Shown here one piece after another: positions 9,253-17,271 of a DNA stretch of 47,542 nucleotides; position 1 is the stretch's first letter, and each line of letters starts with the position of its first letter. A program made the translations under genes and the position numbers. A model generated the notes under the pieces. The model did not search any database. It was not told where the DNA came from and saw only the letters and a list, made by a program, of their open reading frames with translations. The DNA comes from Gemmatimonadota bacterium (GTDB lineage: Bacteria > Latescibacterota > UBA2968 > GCA-2709665): positions 1 through 47,542 of the forward strand of contig JAPPNU010000001.1 of NCBI GenBank assembly GCA_028873695.1, read 5' to 3'.

Positions 9253-9280
9253 TTGACAGAGAACACCCGTTTTCTATAGT
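9253..9280 (+). promoter_or_regulatory. Sigma70-type promoter of tRNA-Ser(UGA)
   Basis: TTGACA (9253-9258), a 16-bp spacer and TATAGT (9275-9280) lie 46 bp before the tRNA gene. The hexamers are near consensus and the position suits a tRNA transcript with a short leader. Confidence 0.7.
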
Positions 9281-9326
9281 TTTTTCACGGAACCGCCGCG
9301 GATGTCTGGATCCTGTCAATGGTGAC

Positions 9327-9415
9327 GGTGGGGTGACGGAGTGGTCGAACGTGGCGGTCTTGAAAACCGTTGATCCTAACCGGATCCGTGGGTTCGAATC
9401 CCACCCCCACCGCCA
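9327..9415 (+). tRNA. tRNA-Ser, anticodon TGA
   Basis: The 89-nt gene has acceptor stem GGTGGGG / CCCCACC, discriminator G and encoded CCA. The anticodon loop CTTGAAA gives anticodon TGA at 9361-9363, and the T arm is GTGGG-TTCGAAT-CCCAC. The long variable arm (around 9373-9387) is expected for serine tRNAs. It reads UCA/UCG-type serine codons. The minus-strand frame across it is a shadow. Confidence 0.95.
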
Positions 9416-9776
9416 ATTCAATCAGGATTCGTCATTTTTCAGGGACGTAAATTCGAATATACGCAAGTGAATAAAGGCGATTAGACTGCTGATTACCAGG
9501 ATACACCTGGACACTGTACGTGAACTGAAAAAATGTCCTTCATGACGACCATTTCGGCCCCTATCGAAAGGTTTCGTCGCGGTGCCGCGTTGCAGCTTTT
9601 GCGGAATTGAGGTTAAACTATACCCGGTCGGTACTTTATATTTGCAAAACGGATAGAGTTCACTTAACATGCGCGCCTGCAGATTCGGTCCTTGACGCCA
9701 GCCTTATTTTTTCAGAACGAGCATAGTGAGCCGTAGTCCCGCGACTGAGCCGGTTACTACGGGAAGGAGAACCGTC
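9416..9776. other. Intergenic region with no convincing gene
   Basis: This 361-bp leader separates tRNA-Ser from the secreted Cache-like protein gene. Minus-strand open frames here have no recognisable motifs or good ribosome-binding sites. GC is lower than in the flanking genes from about 9420 to 9660. I see no strong promoter; the ribosome-binding site AAGGAG at 9764-9769 belongs to the gene starting at 9777. Confidence 0.5.
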
Positions 9777-11624
9777 ATGATGAACGCTCGAACACTGTCC
9801 ACTCCGGCATGCCTGATTCCTGCAGCCGGTATGCTCCTGCTGGCCGCCGTCTTTGCCAACGCACCTCCCGCCCTGGCAGATTGTCCACCCCCTCCCGGCG
9901 TGACTTCCCCTGTGGCGCCGAGTGTGACCGCGCAACAGGTGGAAGACGGCAGCGGCAGTCTGAAGGACTTCACGCTGGCCGCAAGGGAACAATTCGTTAT
10001 GCAGCTCCAGACGGCCGAGAATCTGGGACAAGTGGTCTACTATGGATGTCTCTTTCGGGAAGAAGGGAGCTATTGGCATTCCGGTTCCACCTACATCGTG
10101 GTTATGAGGGCCGATGGCAGTGTTTTGATTCACGCAAAGGACATGGCATTGTCGAGCAGGCGACTCAACCCCCTTATTTATGCCGAGATCCTTTCTTCCC
10201 TGGGAGTACCCTCAACCGTTCTGGCCAACCTGACGTCTCACGATTCTGCTATTGCCGCCAAAGCAAATGCAGACGTGGTTAATGTATTGACGCAAGGACC
10301 GGATGCCGCATTCGACGCGACGGCCCCTCTACCAGGCCTGCGACCTGGCATACCGGGCGCCTCCGGCTATGCCGCCGCATATTTTTCGGACTTTTTTAGA
10401 GGCCCGCTTGTGATGATCGCCGGTTTCGAGCTCAATGAAACTCACGTAATTGAAGAAGAGATCGATCACATAACCCCGGCCGTTACCGCCAGGGACGTGG
10501 TGGATCGAGAAACCCTGAAAGCCTTCGTCACGGCAGCCGGGGAGTACTGTATCGAACTTCGGAAAACCGGCAATTTCCCGGGTGGGATAGCCAGGATCGC
10601 ACTTCGGGATCCGGACGGGCCCTGGAGACACGGTTCTGTGTACATCTACGTCCTGGATACGACGAGCAACGTCATCCAGATACACGCTGCATTTCCGAAC
10701 CGATACGAGCTTCGACCTCTGATACCGACCGTCCGAGACGCGGTTACCGGTAAACTCATACTGCCGCAGGTCATCGAAGCGGCGAAAAGTGATCCGGAGG
10801 GCGGCTTCGTGGAGTATTACTTTGACGATCCCAATGACGACACCGATAGCGCCGATATCCCAAAGGTGGGATACGCTCGCGAGTTCAAAACGCAAACCGA
10901 GTTGGGCGGAAGGGTCGTCCCGTACAACTTCATTATTGGGTCGGGTTTCTATGGACGCGCAGCCGAAGTTGTCACGACGGAGCCCAGCACGGTCGTGGAG
11001 GCCACGGTGCTGGGTGAGTCCGTCGAGGGGCTGGACGTCGAGTTTTCGCGAGCCATCGCCGGGCGCCAGTCCGACTACGCCTGGAGTACCGTCACCGATG
11101 CTGCCGGCCTTCTGTCGCTGACCATCTCCAGCGCGGATGGAGTGAGTGGTTACTATCGGGCCCGGGCCACCAGCGCCGATGGCGAGGTTGTTGGTCAATG
11201 GAGCAGCATACCTCTGAACGAAGGCCGGCGCCAGGCCCTGGAACTGACGCTGGGTGGTGGCGCCAGGGTCGTTCGCGTGCAACAGTTGGCCACAGCCGGA
11301 CCGGTGTCCGCGGCCAAGCCGGCGTTCGCCGGCGGGTCCGTGCCGGAAGCCAGCGGTCTGTCGCCGAATGTGCCGAACCCGTTCAACAGCGCCACGCTGA
11401 TCACGTACCATCTGTCCGGTGCGGGTCCGGTAAAGCTGGTGATCTACAATGTGCTGGGGCAGCCCGTACGGACGCTGGTGGATGAGTCTCGCGCCGCGGG
11501 CAGCTACCAGGTCAGATGGGATGCGCGCGACGAGGGCGGCGTGTTGCTGTCGACGGGTGTATATATCGCCCGTCTGAGCTACCCTGGCGGTGTGCAGACG
11601 CTACGGCTGCTATACCTCAAGTAG
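9777..11624 (+). CDS. Secreted two-Cache-like sensor protein with Por/FlgD-type C-terminal sorting domain
   Basis: The 615-residue product starts at the ATG at 9777 with AAGGAG 7 bp upstream. Residues 1-35 form a signal peptide (hydrophobic AAGMLLLAAVFANAPPALA). Two repeated segments, each with a long helix and a strand pattern (LKDFTLAAREQFVMQLQ ... STYIVVMRADGSVLIHA; LKAFVTAAGEYCIELRK ... SVYIYVLDTTSNVIQIHA), resemble single-Cache ligand-binding folds as found in chemoreceptors. No transmembrane or signalling domain follows. A beta-sandwich region comes next, then a last domain of about 85 residues beginning NVPNPFNSATLITYHL and ending in LRLLYLK, the pattern of Por-secretion/FlgD-like sorting domains that attach secreted proteins to the surface of FCB bacteria. 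The role is probably extracellular small-molecule binding. An independent transcription unit ended by a strong terminator. Confidence 0.75.
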   Translation: MMNARTLSTPACLIPAAGMLLLAAVFANAPPALADCPPPPGVTSPVAPSVTAQQVEDGSGSLKDFTLAAREQFVMQLQTAENLGQVVYYGCLFREEGSYWHSGSTYIVVMRADGSVLIHAKDMALSSRRLNPLIYAEILSSLGVPSTVLANLTSHDSAIAAKANADVVNVLTQGPDAAFDATAPLPGLRPGIPGASGYAAAYFSDFFRGPLVMIAGFELNETHVIEEEIDHITPAVTARDVVDRETLKAFVTAAGEYCIELRKTGNFPGGIARIALRDPDGPWRHGSVYIYVLDTTSNVIQIHAAFPNRYELRPLIPTVRDAVTGKLILPQVIEAAKSDPEGGFVEYYFDDPNDDTDSADIPKVGYAREFKTQTELGGRVVPYNFIIGSGFYGRAAEVVTTEPSTVVEATVLGESVEGLDVEFSRAIAGRQSDYAWSTVTDAAGLLSLTISSADGVSGYYRARATSADGEVVGQWSSIPLNEGRRQALELTLGGGARVVRVQQLATAGPVSAAKPAFAGGSVPEASGLSPNVPNPFNSATLITYHLSGAGPVKLVIYNVLGQPVRTLVDESRAAGSYQVRWDARDEGGVLLSTGVYIARLSYPGGVQTLRLLYLK

Positions 11625-11659
11625 CGCGAGACGATTGCGTGCGGGACGTATTCTCCTGA

Positions 11660-11729
11660 GAACCCGTCCGGAAACACCCGATACGCCATGATCATATGGC
11701 TTGCGGGGTTTTCAGACGGGTTCTTTTTT
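11660..11729 (+). terminator. Long hairpin terminator of the Cache-like protein gene
   Basis: Outer stem GAACCCGTC (11660-11668) pairs with GACGGGTTC (11715-11723), extended inward by further pairing (CACCCG with CGGGG) and an apical GCCAT / ATGGC stem. A T-rich tail TTCTTTTTTC follows. It also abuts the end of the convergent phosphoribosyltransferase gene. Confidence 0.8.
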
Positions 11730-12403
11730 CACGGGGCCGCAGACCATATCGAAAACCAGTGAGATGGTATGTGGCTGTTGCTGAGATCCACGCCATGCCA
11801 ATCGAGGAACATTTTGTGCCATTCCGGTTTCGCCAGGGCGAATCCGTACACGGTCACGTCCGGGTTGCGCTTCAGAATCGCGGTAGCGGCGAGGGACAGC
11901 GTCATTCCCGTGGCGACGAAGTCGTCCACGATAAAGACCGTGTCGGCATCCACGAAAGCCGAGCGATAGTCGGCCTGCTCAACCAGCAAGGCCCTGAATT
12001 CAGGATAGAGTCCTCCTCTGCCCGTGGGCGGATGGACTTCCTTCCGCAACAACCCCGGCTCGTAACGGCAGGCTCCGGCGCACCGACTTGCGAGCATCGC
12101 GATCGATCCCTCAGTATCCGCGGTTTTCTCTGAGGAGCGCAGAGCTGGCGCGAAGACCGTCCTGGCAGGCTTTAATTCGAGACTTTGAACAAGAATGCCT
12201 GCGGCGTGCGCCATGAGCCTCACACCGCCCCGGGTCGACGCGTCGTCAGGATCGAATTTGAATTTCGTAAACCGGACGCTCCACGCGTCGTCGGGGCGAT
12301 CTTCAAGTCTGTATCCGATAGTAAAAGCGGCGGACAGGTTGTCGCTATACGTCAGCGTGTCGTATCGAAGCAGGTTATGGAAGATGACGGGAAGCACGGA
12401 CAC
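11729..12403 (-). CDS. Phosphoribosyltransferase-domain protein
   Basis: The 224-residue protein has the PRPP-binding loop signature of type I phosphoribosyltransferases near the C-terminus (TVFIVDDFVATGMTLSLAA, about 154-172), preceded by a flexible-loop region (GLLRKEVHP). The N-terminal 90 residues (LLRYDTLTYSDNL ...) are not familiar. The substrate base cannot be told; a ComF-like or regulatory PRT-fold protein is possible. The start is GTG at 12403 with GGAGGG 8 bp upstream. Both lie inside a nested hairpin (see 12396-12452), which suggests translation is controlled by mRNA structure. It is the last of three minus-strand genes (HAD phosphatase, MoaD-like, PRT), 115 bp after the MoaD-like gene. 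Confidence 0.75.
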   Translation of the reverse strand: MSVLPVIFHNLLRYDTLTYSDNLSAAFTIGYRLEDRPDDAWSVRFTKFKFDPDDASTRGGVRLMAHAAGILVQSLELKPARTVFAPALRSSEKTADTEGSIAMLASRCAGACRYEPGLLRKEVHPPTGRGGLYPEFRALLVEQADYRSAFVDADTVFIVDDFVATGMTLSLAATAILKRNPDVTVYGFALAKPEWHKMFLDWHGVDLSNSHIPSHWFSIWSAAP

Positions 12404-12452
12404 TACTGACGCCCTCCAAGACGCCGGTCAGTACGGCGGGATAGGTGTCCGT
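12396..12452 (-). promoter_or_regulatory. Nested mRNA hairpin enclosing the RBS and start codon of the phosphoribosyltransferase gene
   Basis: In the minus-strand transcript, an 8-bp outer stem ACGGACAC / GTGTCCGT (12445-12452 with 12396-12403) and a 7-bp inner stem TACTGAC / GTCAGTA (12427-12433 with 12404-12410) are contiguous on the 3' side. An 11-nt bulge separates them on the 5' side. The 16-nt loop holds the Shine-Dalgarno GGAGGG, and the GTG start codon (12401-12403) is base-paired in the outer stem. Both stems are perfect. This is the arrangement of a translational on/off element; a regulatory function is inference. Confidence 0.6.
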
Positions 12453-12518
12453 CTTCCGCCCATGGATACGCTGCTTCTGCCGGAGCGGAACCACGAGTCA
12501 GAGAACCGCGCCTGTCCA

Positions 12519-12797
12519 TCAGATGCCTCCTGCTATGGACGGTACGATGAACACGCTGTCTCCGTTTCTGAGATGGATGTCTTCGTCTTGCATGAATCGG
12601 ATATCTTCATCATTGAGGAAGATATTGAGGTATTTTCGAATCTCTCCATTCTCAACCAGCTTGTCCCTGATACCCGGATGTTCCCTTTCCAGGCTGTCAA
12701 TCACGTCGTCTACGGAGATGACATCGGCGACCTCGACCGTGGCTTGATTGTTCGTCCACTTCTGCAGTGGCTCCGGGATGTGTACGGTTACCGTCAT
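12519..12797 (-). CDS. MoaD/ThiS-family ubiquitin-like sulfur-carrier protein, C-terminus GGI
   Basis: The 92-residue protein has the size and beta-grasp pattern of MoaD/ThiS carriers (VTVHIPEPLQKWT ... DVIDSLEREHPGIRDKLV ... LNIFLNDEDIRF ... NGDSVFIVPSIAGG). Such proteins carry sulfur as a thiocarboxylate on a terminal Gly-Gly for molybdopterin, thiamine or cysteine synthesis. Here one Ile follows the diglycine (GTA CCG TCC ATA GCA then GGA GGC ATC TGA), so the carrier would need trimming before adenylation, or it works differently. GGAGG lies 6 bp before the ATG. It follows the HAD phosphatase gene at 37 bp. No MoeB/ThiF or MoaE gene is in the window. Confidence 0.8.
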   Translation of the reverse strand: MTVTVHIPEPLQKWTNNQATVEVADVISVDDVIDSLEREHPGIRDKLVENGEIRKYLNIFLNDEDIRFMQDEDIHLRNGDSVFIVPSIAGGI

Positions 12798-12834
12798 CTT
12801 TCGCCTCCATTCCAGGGTTTTGTGTGACGATTGG

Positions 12835-13521
12835 CTAAAGATTCAGGACGTTCAGAACATCTTCCACGGGCTCGAATCCACTGATTTCAACGGCAAGTAA
12901 AGGAACGGGACAGGTTCGACGGTAACGATTCAGCCAGATCGCGGTCAAACCGCATCCTACCGCTCCAAGAACGTCATTGTCCCACGAATCACCTATCATT
13001 GTCGCCTTCTTCATCCCAAGCTCATCAAGCGCGTAACGGAAGATCGCCGGGGAAGGTTTTTCCGCTCCCACCTCCTCCGATATCGCCAGCGCGTCCAGGG
13101 GAAAAAGGTCGAACAGTTCCAGCTTGAATCGCTGAAGCGGACAGCCGTTCGTGACGACCCCGATCTTCGCCCGTCCCCGCAGGGCATCGAACAACCCCTC
13201 GACACCAGGCACAAGCCTGGGGTTGGACTGCTGCGCCCTCGCGTAAGCCGCTGCAGCCTCTGCCACACGGGTTGTTTCCTGGTTGTAACGCCGGCAGATG
13301 CCGTGTATGTGTAAACGGCCCGCTTCCTCGGCGGACAGGCTGCCGTCGAGCGTACGCGGATAGGTCAGGTTCAACTCCTCGTCGTGAGCAAGTTCGAGTT
13401 CCTCCAGCGAGACCCGCTTGAGGCCGGTCAGAATCTCCTGAACCGCGCGCAGCCCATGGCGACGAGAGTATTGGAGGTCGATCAGCGTGTCATCGAGATC
13501 GAACAGAACGGCAGTACGCAT
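12835..13521 (-). CDS. HAD-superfamily hydrolase (subfamily IA phosphatase)
   Basis: The 228-residue protein has all four HAD motifs: I DLDDTLID (8-15) with the nucleophile Asp and acid/base Asp, II VVTNG, III the Lys in EKPSPAIF and IV MIGDSWDND. A helical cap domain lies between motifs I and II. This is the phosphoglycolate-phosphatase/YjjG-like layout for small phosphorylated metabolites; the precise substrate cannot be read from the sequence. It starts at the ATG at 13521 after a purine-rich leader and appears to head the minus-strand set with the MoaD-like and phosphoribosyltransferase genes. Its link to PRPP chemistry downstream is only suggestive. Confidence 0.88.
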   Translation of the reverse strand: MRTAVLFDLDDTLIDLQYSRRHGLRAVQEILTGLKRVSLEELELAHDEELNLTYPRTLDGSLSAEEAGRLHIHGICRRYNQETTRVAEAAAAYARAQQSNPRLVPGVEGLFDALRGRAKIGVVTNGCPLQRFKLELFDLFPLDALAISEEVGAEKPSPAIFRYALDELGMKKATMIGDSWDNDVLGAVGCGLTAIWLNRYRRTCPVPLLAVEISGFEPVEDVLNVLNL

Positions 13522-13829
13522 CGCTCTCAGCCTTTCCGGTATCGGTTTATAATGGGTACGAAATATAACGACCTGATGTTGAATTTCCAGTTGGATTCAT
13601 TGAGTCCTTGATGATTGGTGAAATTCGCCGCGATACGCACTGGCGGTTCACGGCGGGCTGCTCGCTCCGGCCGACGACCGGCAACTAGAGACCCTGGGTT
13701 AAACGCAGACGGCCCGAGGTGAAGGGGCGGCCGAATCCGATGTACAGGCAGGGCTTTTGGGCCTTTTCGTATTAGACTGCGCCGGTTCCCCAACGCCTGG
13801 CGAAATCGTCTCAGCATCACAGGTTTTCC

Positions 13830-13858
13830 TTGATTTTGCTGGCACGTTTTGGTAAAAT
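13830..13858 (+). promoter_or_regulatory. Sigma70-type promoter of tRNA-Ser(GCU)
   Basis: TTGATT (13830-13835), a 17-bp spacer and TAAAAT (13853-13858) are placed 24 bp before the tRNA gene. The rest of the 360-bp gap from 13522 holds no gene that I can support. Confidence 0.65.
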
Positions 13859-13882
13859 TAGATTTCTCTGAATCCTTTATGC

Positions 13883-13975
<93 letters not shown>

Positions 13976-14180
13976 AGAAAACAAGCGGCACTGAGAAAGA
14001 AGAAGGAAAAAGGAAGAGGGCCACCACCCTCGCCCCGATGATTCAGCGACATTTCGTGCTTCCTGTTTCTCGCGTCAGGTTGCCGACCGCGGGATGCCTA
14101 TAGCACCCGTTTCAGTGCCGGCACGTGGGCGATTCGCAGAACGCTCACTACCAGTACAACAATGGCGTGGATACCGCTGT

Positions 14181-14213
14181 TCTCGTCTCACGTCTTACCT
14201 CTCACGTCTCACC
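14181..14213. repeat. Short degenerate array of CTCACGT-type words
   Basis: Three to four imperfect copies of a 7-9 bp word (TCTCGTCTCACG, TCTTACC, TCTCACG, TCTCACC) lie immediately before gltX. They are pyrimidine-rich on the plus strand and resemble the longer word array at 1073-1286 in style but use another word. They end 8 bp before the gltX start codon and therefore occupy the position of its Shine-Dalgarno sequence; no clear GGAGG-like site is present there. Confidence 0.5.
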
Positions 14214-14221
14214 GACTCTTA

Positions 14222-15661
14222 ATGTCCAAACCCGTTCTTCGATTCGCGCCGTCGCCCACTGGCGGTTTTCACGTGGGCAACGCCCGTACTGCGCTCTTCA
14301 ACTTTCTCTACGTCCGGCATTACGGGGGGCGGCTGCACCTGCGGATTGAAGATACGGATCGGGACCGGTCCACTGAGGCCGCTCTCAAGACCATCCGGGA
14401 AGGACTGGACTGGCTGGGGATTGCTTTTCACGGCCAGCCGATTTTTCAGTCCCAAAACGCCGATGCGCACCGAAAAGCGGTTGACCGGCTGCTGGAAACC
14501 GGACACGCGTATTACGCCTACGAGACCCCGGAAGAGGTGCGAGCCATGCAGCAGCAGGCGCAGGCCGAGGGGCGGCGGGTCCGGTACACCAGGAACTTGA
14601 CACCGGAGCGTCGTGCGGCTTTCGAAGCCGAGGGGCGGCCGAAGACGGTGCGCTTCCGGGTCCCCGAAGGCGAGACGGTCTGGCAGGATCCCATCCGGGG
14701 CACACAACGATGGGACAACGTCGAAGTCGAGGACTTCATCATCCTGCGGGCGGACGGTTCCCCGATCTACCATCTGGCAGTGGTCGTCGATGACTGCGAT
14801 CTGGGCGTGACGCTGGTGATCCGGGGCGCGGAACACCTCTCCAATACGCCCAAGCAGGTGATGCTCTTTCAAGCGCTGGGTTGGGCGGTCCCGGCGTACG
14901 CGCACACGACGTTGCTGATGGGCCCGGACGGGAGAAAGCTGAGCAAGCGCCTTGGCGCGACGACCGTAACGGAATACCGGAATCAGGGCCTCCTGCCCGA
15001 GGCGTTGTTCAATTTCCTGGCGCTTCAGGGCTGGTCTCCCGGGGACGACCGGGAGGTCTTCACAAGAGAGGAACTGGTCGAGGCGTTTACCGTTGAGGGA
15101 ATGCTCAGCAAGAACGCAGTTTTCGACGAACGGAAGCTGGCCTGGCTGAACGGCGAACATCTGAGGTTGAAACCGGTATCCGAACTCCTGCGGACGGCGC
15201 TGAATCTGTGGATTGACGCGGGATGGATAACGGCGGAAGAAGCGGAAGCACGACGGTCGAGTCTGCTCAGGGCCGTACGACTGATGCAGCCGCGCATCCG
15301 GACAGCGCGGGATTTCCTGAATTTCGAGTACTTCTTCAACGATCCTGAAATATACGAGGAAAAAGCCCGCAAGAAACACTGGAAGGTCGACAGCCCGTCC
15401 CGGCTGGAACTGCTGATCGACAGGCTGGAAGCGCTGCCCGACTTCAGCGAACGGGAAATCGAAGGCGCCACCCGCACGCTATCCGGACAGTTGGGTATCT
15501 CCACCGGAAAGCTGATCCATCCCACCCGCCTCGCACTCAGCGGCACGAACACGGGGCCGGGACTGTTCGAAATGATGGATGTACTGGGACAGGAAACCTG
15601 CATCCGGCGGATGAAGACCGGCTTGGAACGCCTGGGACGAAAGGAGACGGTCGCTCGATAA
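14222..15661 (+). CDS. gltX: Glutamyl-tRNA synthetase
   Basis: This class I synthetase charges tRNA-Glu. The 479-residue product opens VLRFAPSPTGGFHVGNARTALFNFL, with the HIGH-type signature (HVGN) and the Glu-specific RFAPSPTG motif. The KMSKS-type motif is KLSKR (in GRKLSKRLGATTV). A helical anticodon-binding domain fills the C-terminal third. The ATG at 14222 is chosen because the upstream extension (MAWIPLFSSH...) is simple-repeat sequence not found in the family. tRNA-Gln(CUG) follows only 27 bp downstream and is probably co-transcribed. Because glnS is also present, this enzyme need not mischarge tRNA-Gln. Confidence 0.95.
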   Translation: MSKPVLRFAPSPTGGFHVGNARTALFNFLYVRHYGGRLHLRIEDTDRDRSTEAALKTIREGLDWLGIAFHGQPIFQSQNADAHRKAVDRLLETGHAYYAYETPEEVRAMQQQAQAEGRRVRYTRNLTPERRAAFEAEGRPKTVRFRVPEGETVWQDPIRGTQRWDNVEVEDFIILRADGSPIYHLAVVVDDCDLGVTLVIRGAEHLSNTPKQVMLFQALGWAVPAYAHTTLLMGPDGRKLSKRLGATTVTEYRNQGLLPEALFNFLALQGWSPGDDREVFTREELVEAFTVEGMLSKNAVFDERKLAWLNGEHLRLKPVSELLRTALNLWIDAGWITAEEAEARRSSLLRAVRLMQPRIRTARDFLNFEYFFNDPEIYEEKARKKHWKVDSPSRLELLIDRLEALPDFSEREIEGATRTLSGQLGISTGKLIHPTRLALSGTNTGPGLFEMMDVLGQETCIRRMKTGLERLGRKETVAR

Positions 15662-15688
15662 ACCGACGATACCTGAAACGGATATGGC

Positions 15689-15762
15689 TGCCCCCTCGTC
15701 TAATGGCAAGACATGCGGCTCTGGACCGTAGTATCGGGGTTCGAATCCCTGGGGGGCAGCCA
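15689..15762 (+). tRNA. tRNA-Gln, anticodon CTG
   Basis: The 74-nt gene begins with U as tRNA-Gln usually does. It has acceptor stem TGCCCCC / GGGGGCA, discriminator G and encoded CCA. The anticodon stem-loop TGCGG-CTCTGGA-CCGTA gives CTG at 15721-15723, and the T arm is CGGGG-TTCGAAT-CCCTG. It reads CAG. It lies 27 bp after gltX without a visible promoter of its own and is followed by a short T-rich stretch. Confidence 0.95.
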
Positions 15763-15884
15763 AAATTTGTTTTTAAGTGCGACAGGTGGATTGGATATCA
15801 TTCCCTTCTGCCCGGAAAAATGAAAAACCCGGGAATTGAAAATCAAATACGATAGCGCAGGTTTGTATATTTGATGGTCGTACA

Positions 15885-16832
15885 ATGAACCTACCCTTCG
15901 CGCAGGCCCTCGAGTCGGGCGACATGTCGTCAATCTTGCGCGCGCCGAAAGCCGACTTCCACCGACACGCCTTCTTCGGAACGCGAATCGAGAACGTGGA
16001 GCGCTGGCTCGGTTACCGGCTGGAACGGCCGGCTTTTCCCATGCCCGGTATTAAGGCCCTGGATGACTACGCCGCCAGGGTTCTGGGTCCCCACATCAGT
16101 TCTCGGGAGGCTTTCGAATTCACGGCCGAGGCGGCGATCGACGACTCGATTGAAGACGGCGTTCGATGCCTGGAGATGAGCTTCGACGTGCGGTCTGCCA
16201 GTCATTTCGAGGGCGGTTTCGCGGAATTTGCGTCCACCATTCAGAAACTGAGGGAGCGCTATCGCGACCGGATCGATCTCAGGCCGGAACTCGGCATCCC
16301 GCGGGAGATCGTCGCCGACAGGGGGATGGCCCGTCGCATCCATGCGGGAATCGAGTCCGGCGTTTTCCTTTCGATCGACCTCTATGCCGACGAAAACGCG
16401 TGTTCCGTCGACGCCGTGATTCCCATCTACAGAACTGCAGGGTCTGCCGGAATGAAACTGAAGGCGCACGTTGGAGAATTCGGCGGACCCGAACGCGTTC
16501 GGGTAACGGCGGACGCCCTGGAGCTGGATGAGATACAACACGGCATCGCGGCTGCTGAATCGCCCGGGGTGATGCAATGGCTGTCGGAAAACCGGATTCG
16601 GCTTCACGTCTGCCCGTCCAGCAACGTCATGCTGGGCGCCGTGGACTCCCTTTCGTCGCATCCGATCCGCGTTCTCTTCGATCACGGCGTGGAGGTAACC
16701 GTGAATACGGACGATCCATTAATCTTCGGGCAGAGCGTCTCACAGGAGTACCTGAACCTGTACGAGGCGGGAGTATTCAGCGCCGAAGAACTGGATGAGA
16801 TTCGAGCCGCGTCTCTCGCCACGCGATCCTGA
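15885..16832 (+). CDS. Adenosine deaminase-family amidohydrolase
   Basis: The 315-residue TIM-barrel protein carries the metal and catalytic motifs of adenosine/AMP deaminases in order: KADFHRH (about 24-30, metal-binding HxH), KAHVGEFGG (about 189-197, matching the HAGE motif with its catalytic Glu), DEIQHG (about 211-216) and NTDDP near residue 270. It probably deaminates adenosine or a related purine nucleoside in the cytoplasm. The first motif departs from the usual ELHxH-LDG (here DFHRH-AFFG), and the protein is a little short, so specificity for adenosine is not assured; adenine deaminase or a modified nucleoside is possible. It stands between tRNA-Gln and a MITE-like element, with its own start at an ATG. 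Confidence 0.85.
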   Translation: MNLPFAQALESGDMSSILRAPKADFHRHAFFGTRIENVERWLGYRLERPAFPMPGIKALDDYAARVLGPHISSREAFEFTAEAAIDDSIEDGVRCLEMSFDVRSASHFEGGFAEFASTIQKLRERYRDRIDLRPELGIPREIVADRGMARRIHAGIESGVFLSIDLYADENACSVDAVIPIYRTAGSAGMKLKAHVGEFGGPERVRVTADALELDEIQHGIAAAESPGVMQWLSENRIRLHVCPSSNVMLGAVDSLSSHPIRVLFDHGVEVTVNTDDPLIFGQSVSQEYLNLYEAGVFSAEELDEIRAASLATRS

Positions 16833-16896
16833 CGGCTTTCCCGGCTTTGTCGGCTTACACGATCCCTAAACGGCACACCGCCGCCAGGTCACGCTT

Positions 16897-17224
16897 AGCA
16901 GTCCGTTGAGAAAGTCGCTCTGCAGGCGAGGCTTGGTGTCCCGTCCCGGAAATATGTCACCATTCATCCGCCGATTCATCCCGTCTGGCGGCGTTGCCTT
17001 CGCTCGGTGACCGTGAGCAGGTCGCCTCGCTCAGGCGCCTTGCCAGCCGGGCGACTCGGCGGTCGAATTTCGGCAATCTATTTCCGGGTCGGAACACTTG
17101 CCATTGTGGTCGAAGACAAGGCGCGGAACCGAGTCCCATCCTTCGATTCGGCGAGGGAGCGCAACGCCGGTTTTCGACCGCAAGGGCCGGCCGCAGCCCG
17201 GATGGACTTTTTCAACGGGCTGTT
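16897..17224. mobile_element. Complete MITE-like element with terminal inverted repeats
   Basis: The left end CAGTCCGTTGAGAAAGTC (16899-16916) and the right end GACTTTTTCAACGGGCTG (17205-17222) are inverted repeats identical at 16 of 18 positions, bounding about 325 bp with no transposase-like frame. The right end also folds as CAGCCCG / CGGGCTG (17193-17222). An internal fragment recurs at 8741-8908 and the right end at 5-57. The element ends about 48 bp before the prs start codon and so lies over the prs upstream region. Confidence 0.75.
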
Positions 17225-17271
17225 GGATACAGTTTGCAGCGAATGCAATACCCCTGCGCGGAGTTCAACCC

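Noticed and set aside
9236..9421. Minus-strand ORF over tRNA-Ser(UGA) with a GWDSNPRI-like peptide
   Set aside because: This is the familiar spurious translation of the antisense strand of a tRNA T arm. The same holds for the minus-strand ORFs over the other two tRNAs (13527-14052 and 15479-15933).
9422..9670. 82-codon minus-strand ORF before the Cache-like protein gene
   Set aside because: No family pattern, poor ribosome-binding context, and no neighbour relationship; treated as intergenic.
16897..17224. Element interpreted as a truncated insertion sequence with a transposase remnant
   Set aside because: No frame in the element shows a DDE, HUH or other transposase motif, so only a non-autonomous MITE-like call is justified.
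17098..17271. N-terminal extension of prs reaching into the MITE-like element
   Set aside because: The extension translates repeat sequence (GRPQPGWTFSTGCW) seen also at 1-57, and the conserved PRPP-synthetase start is at 17272.
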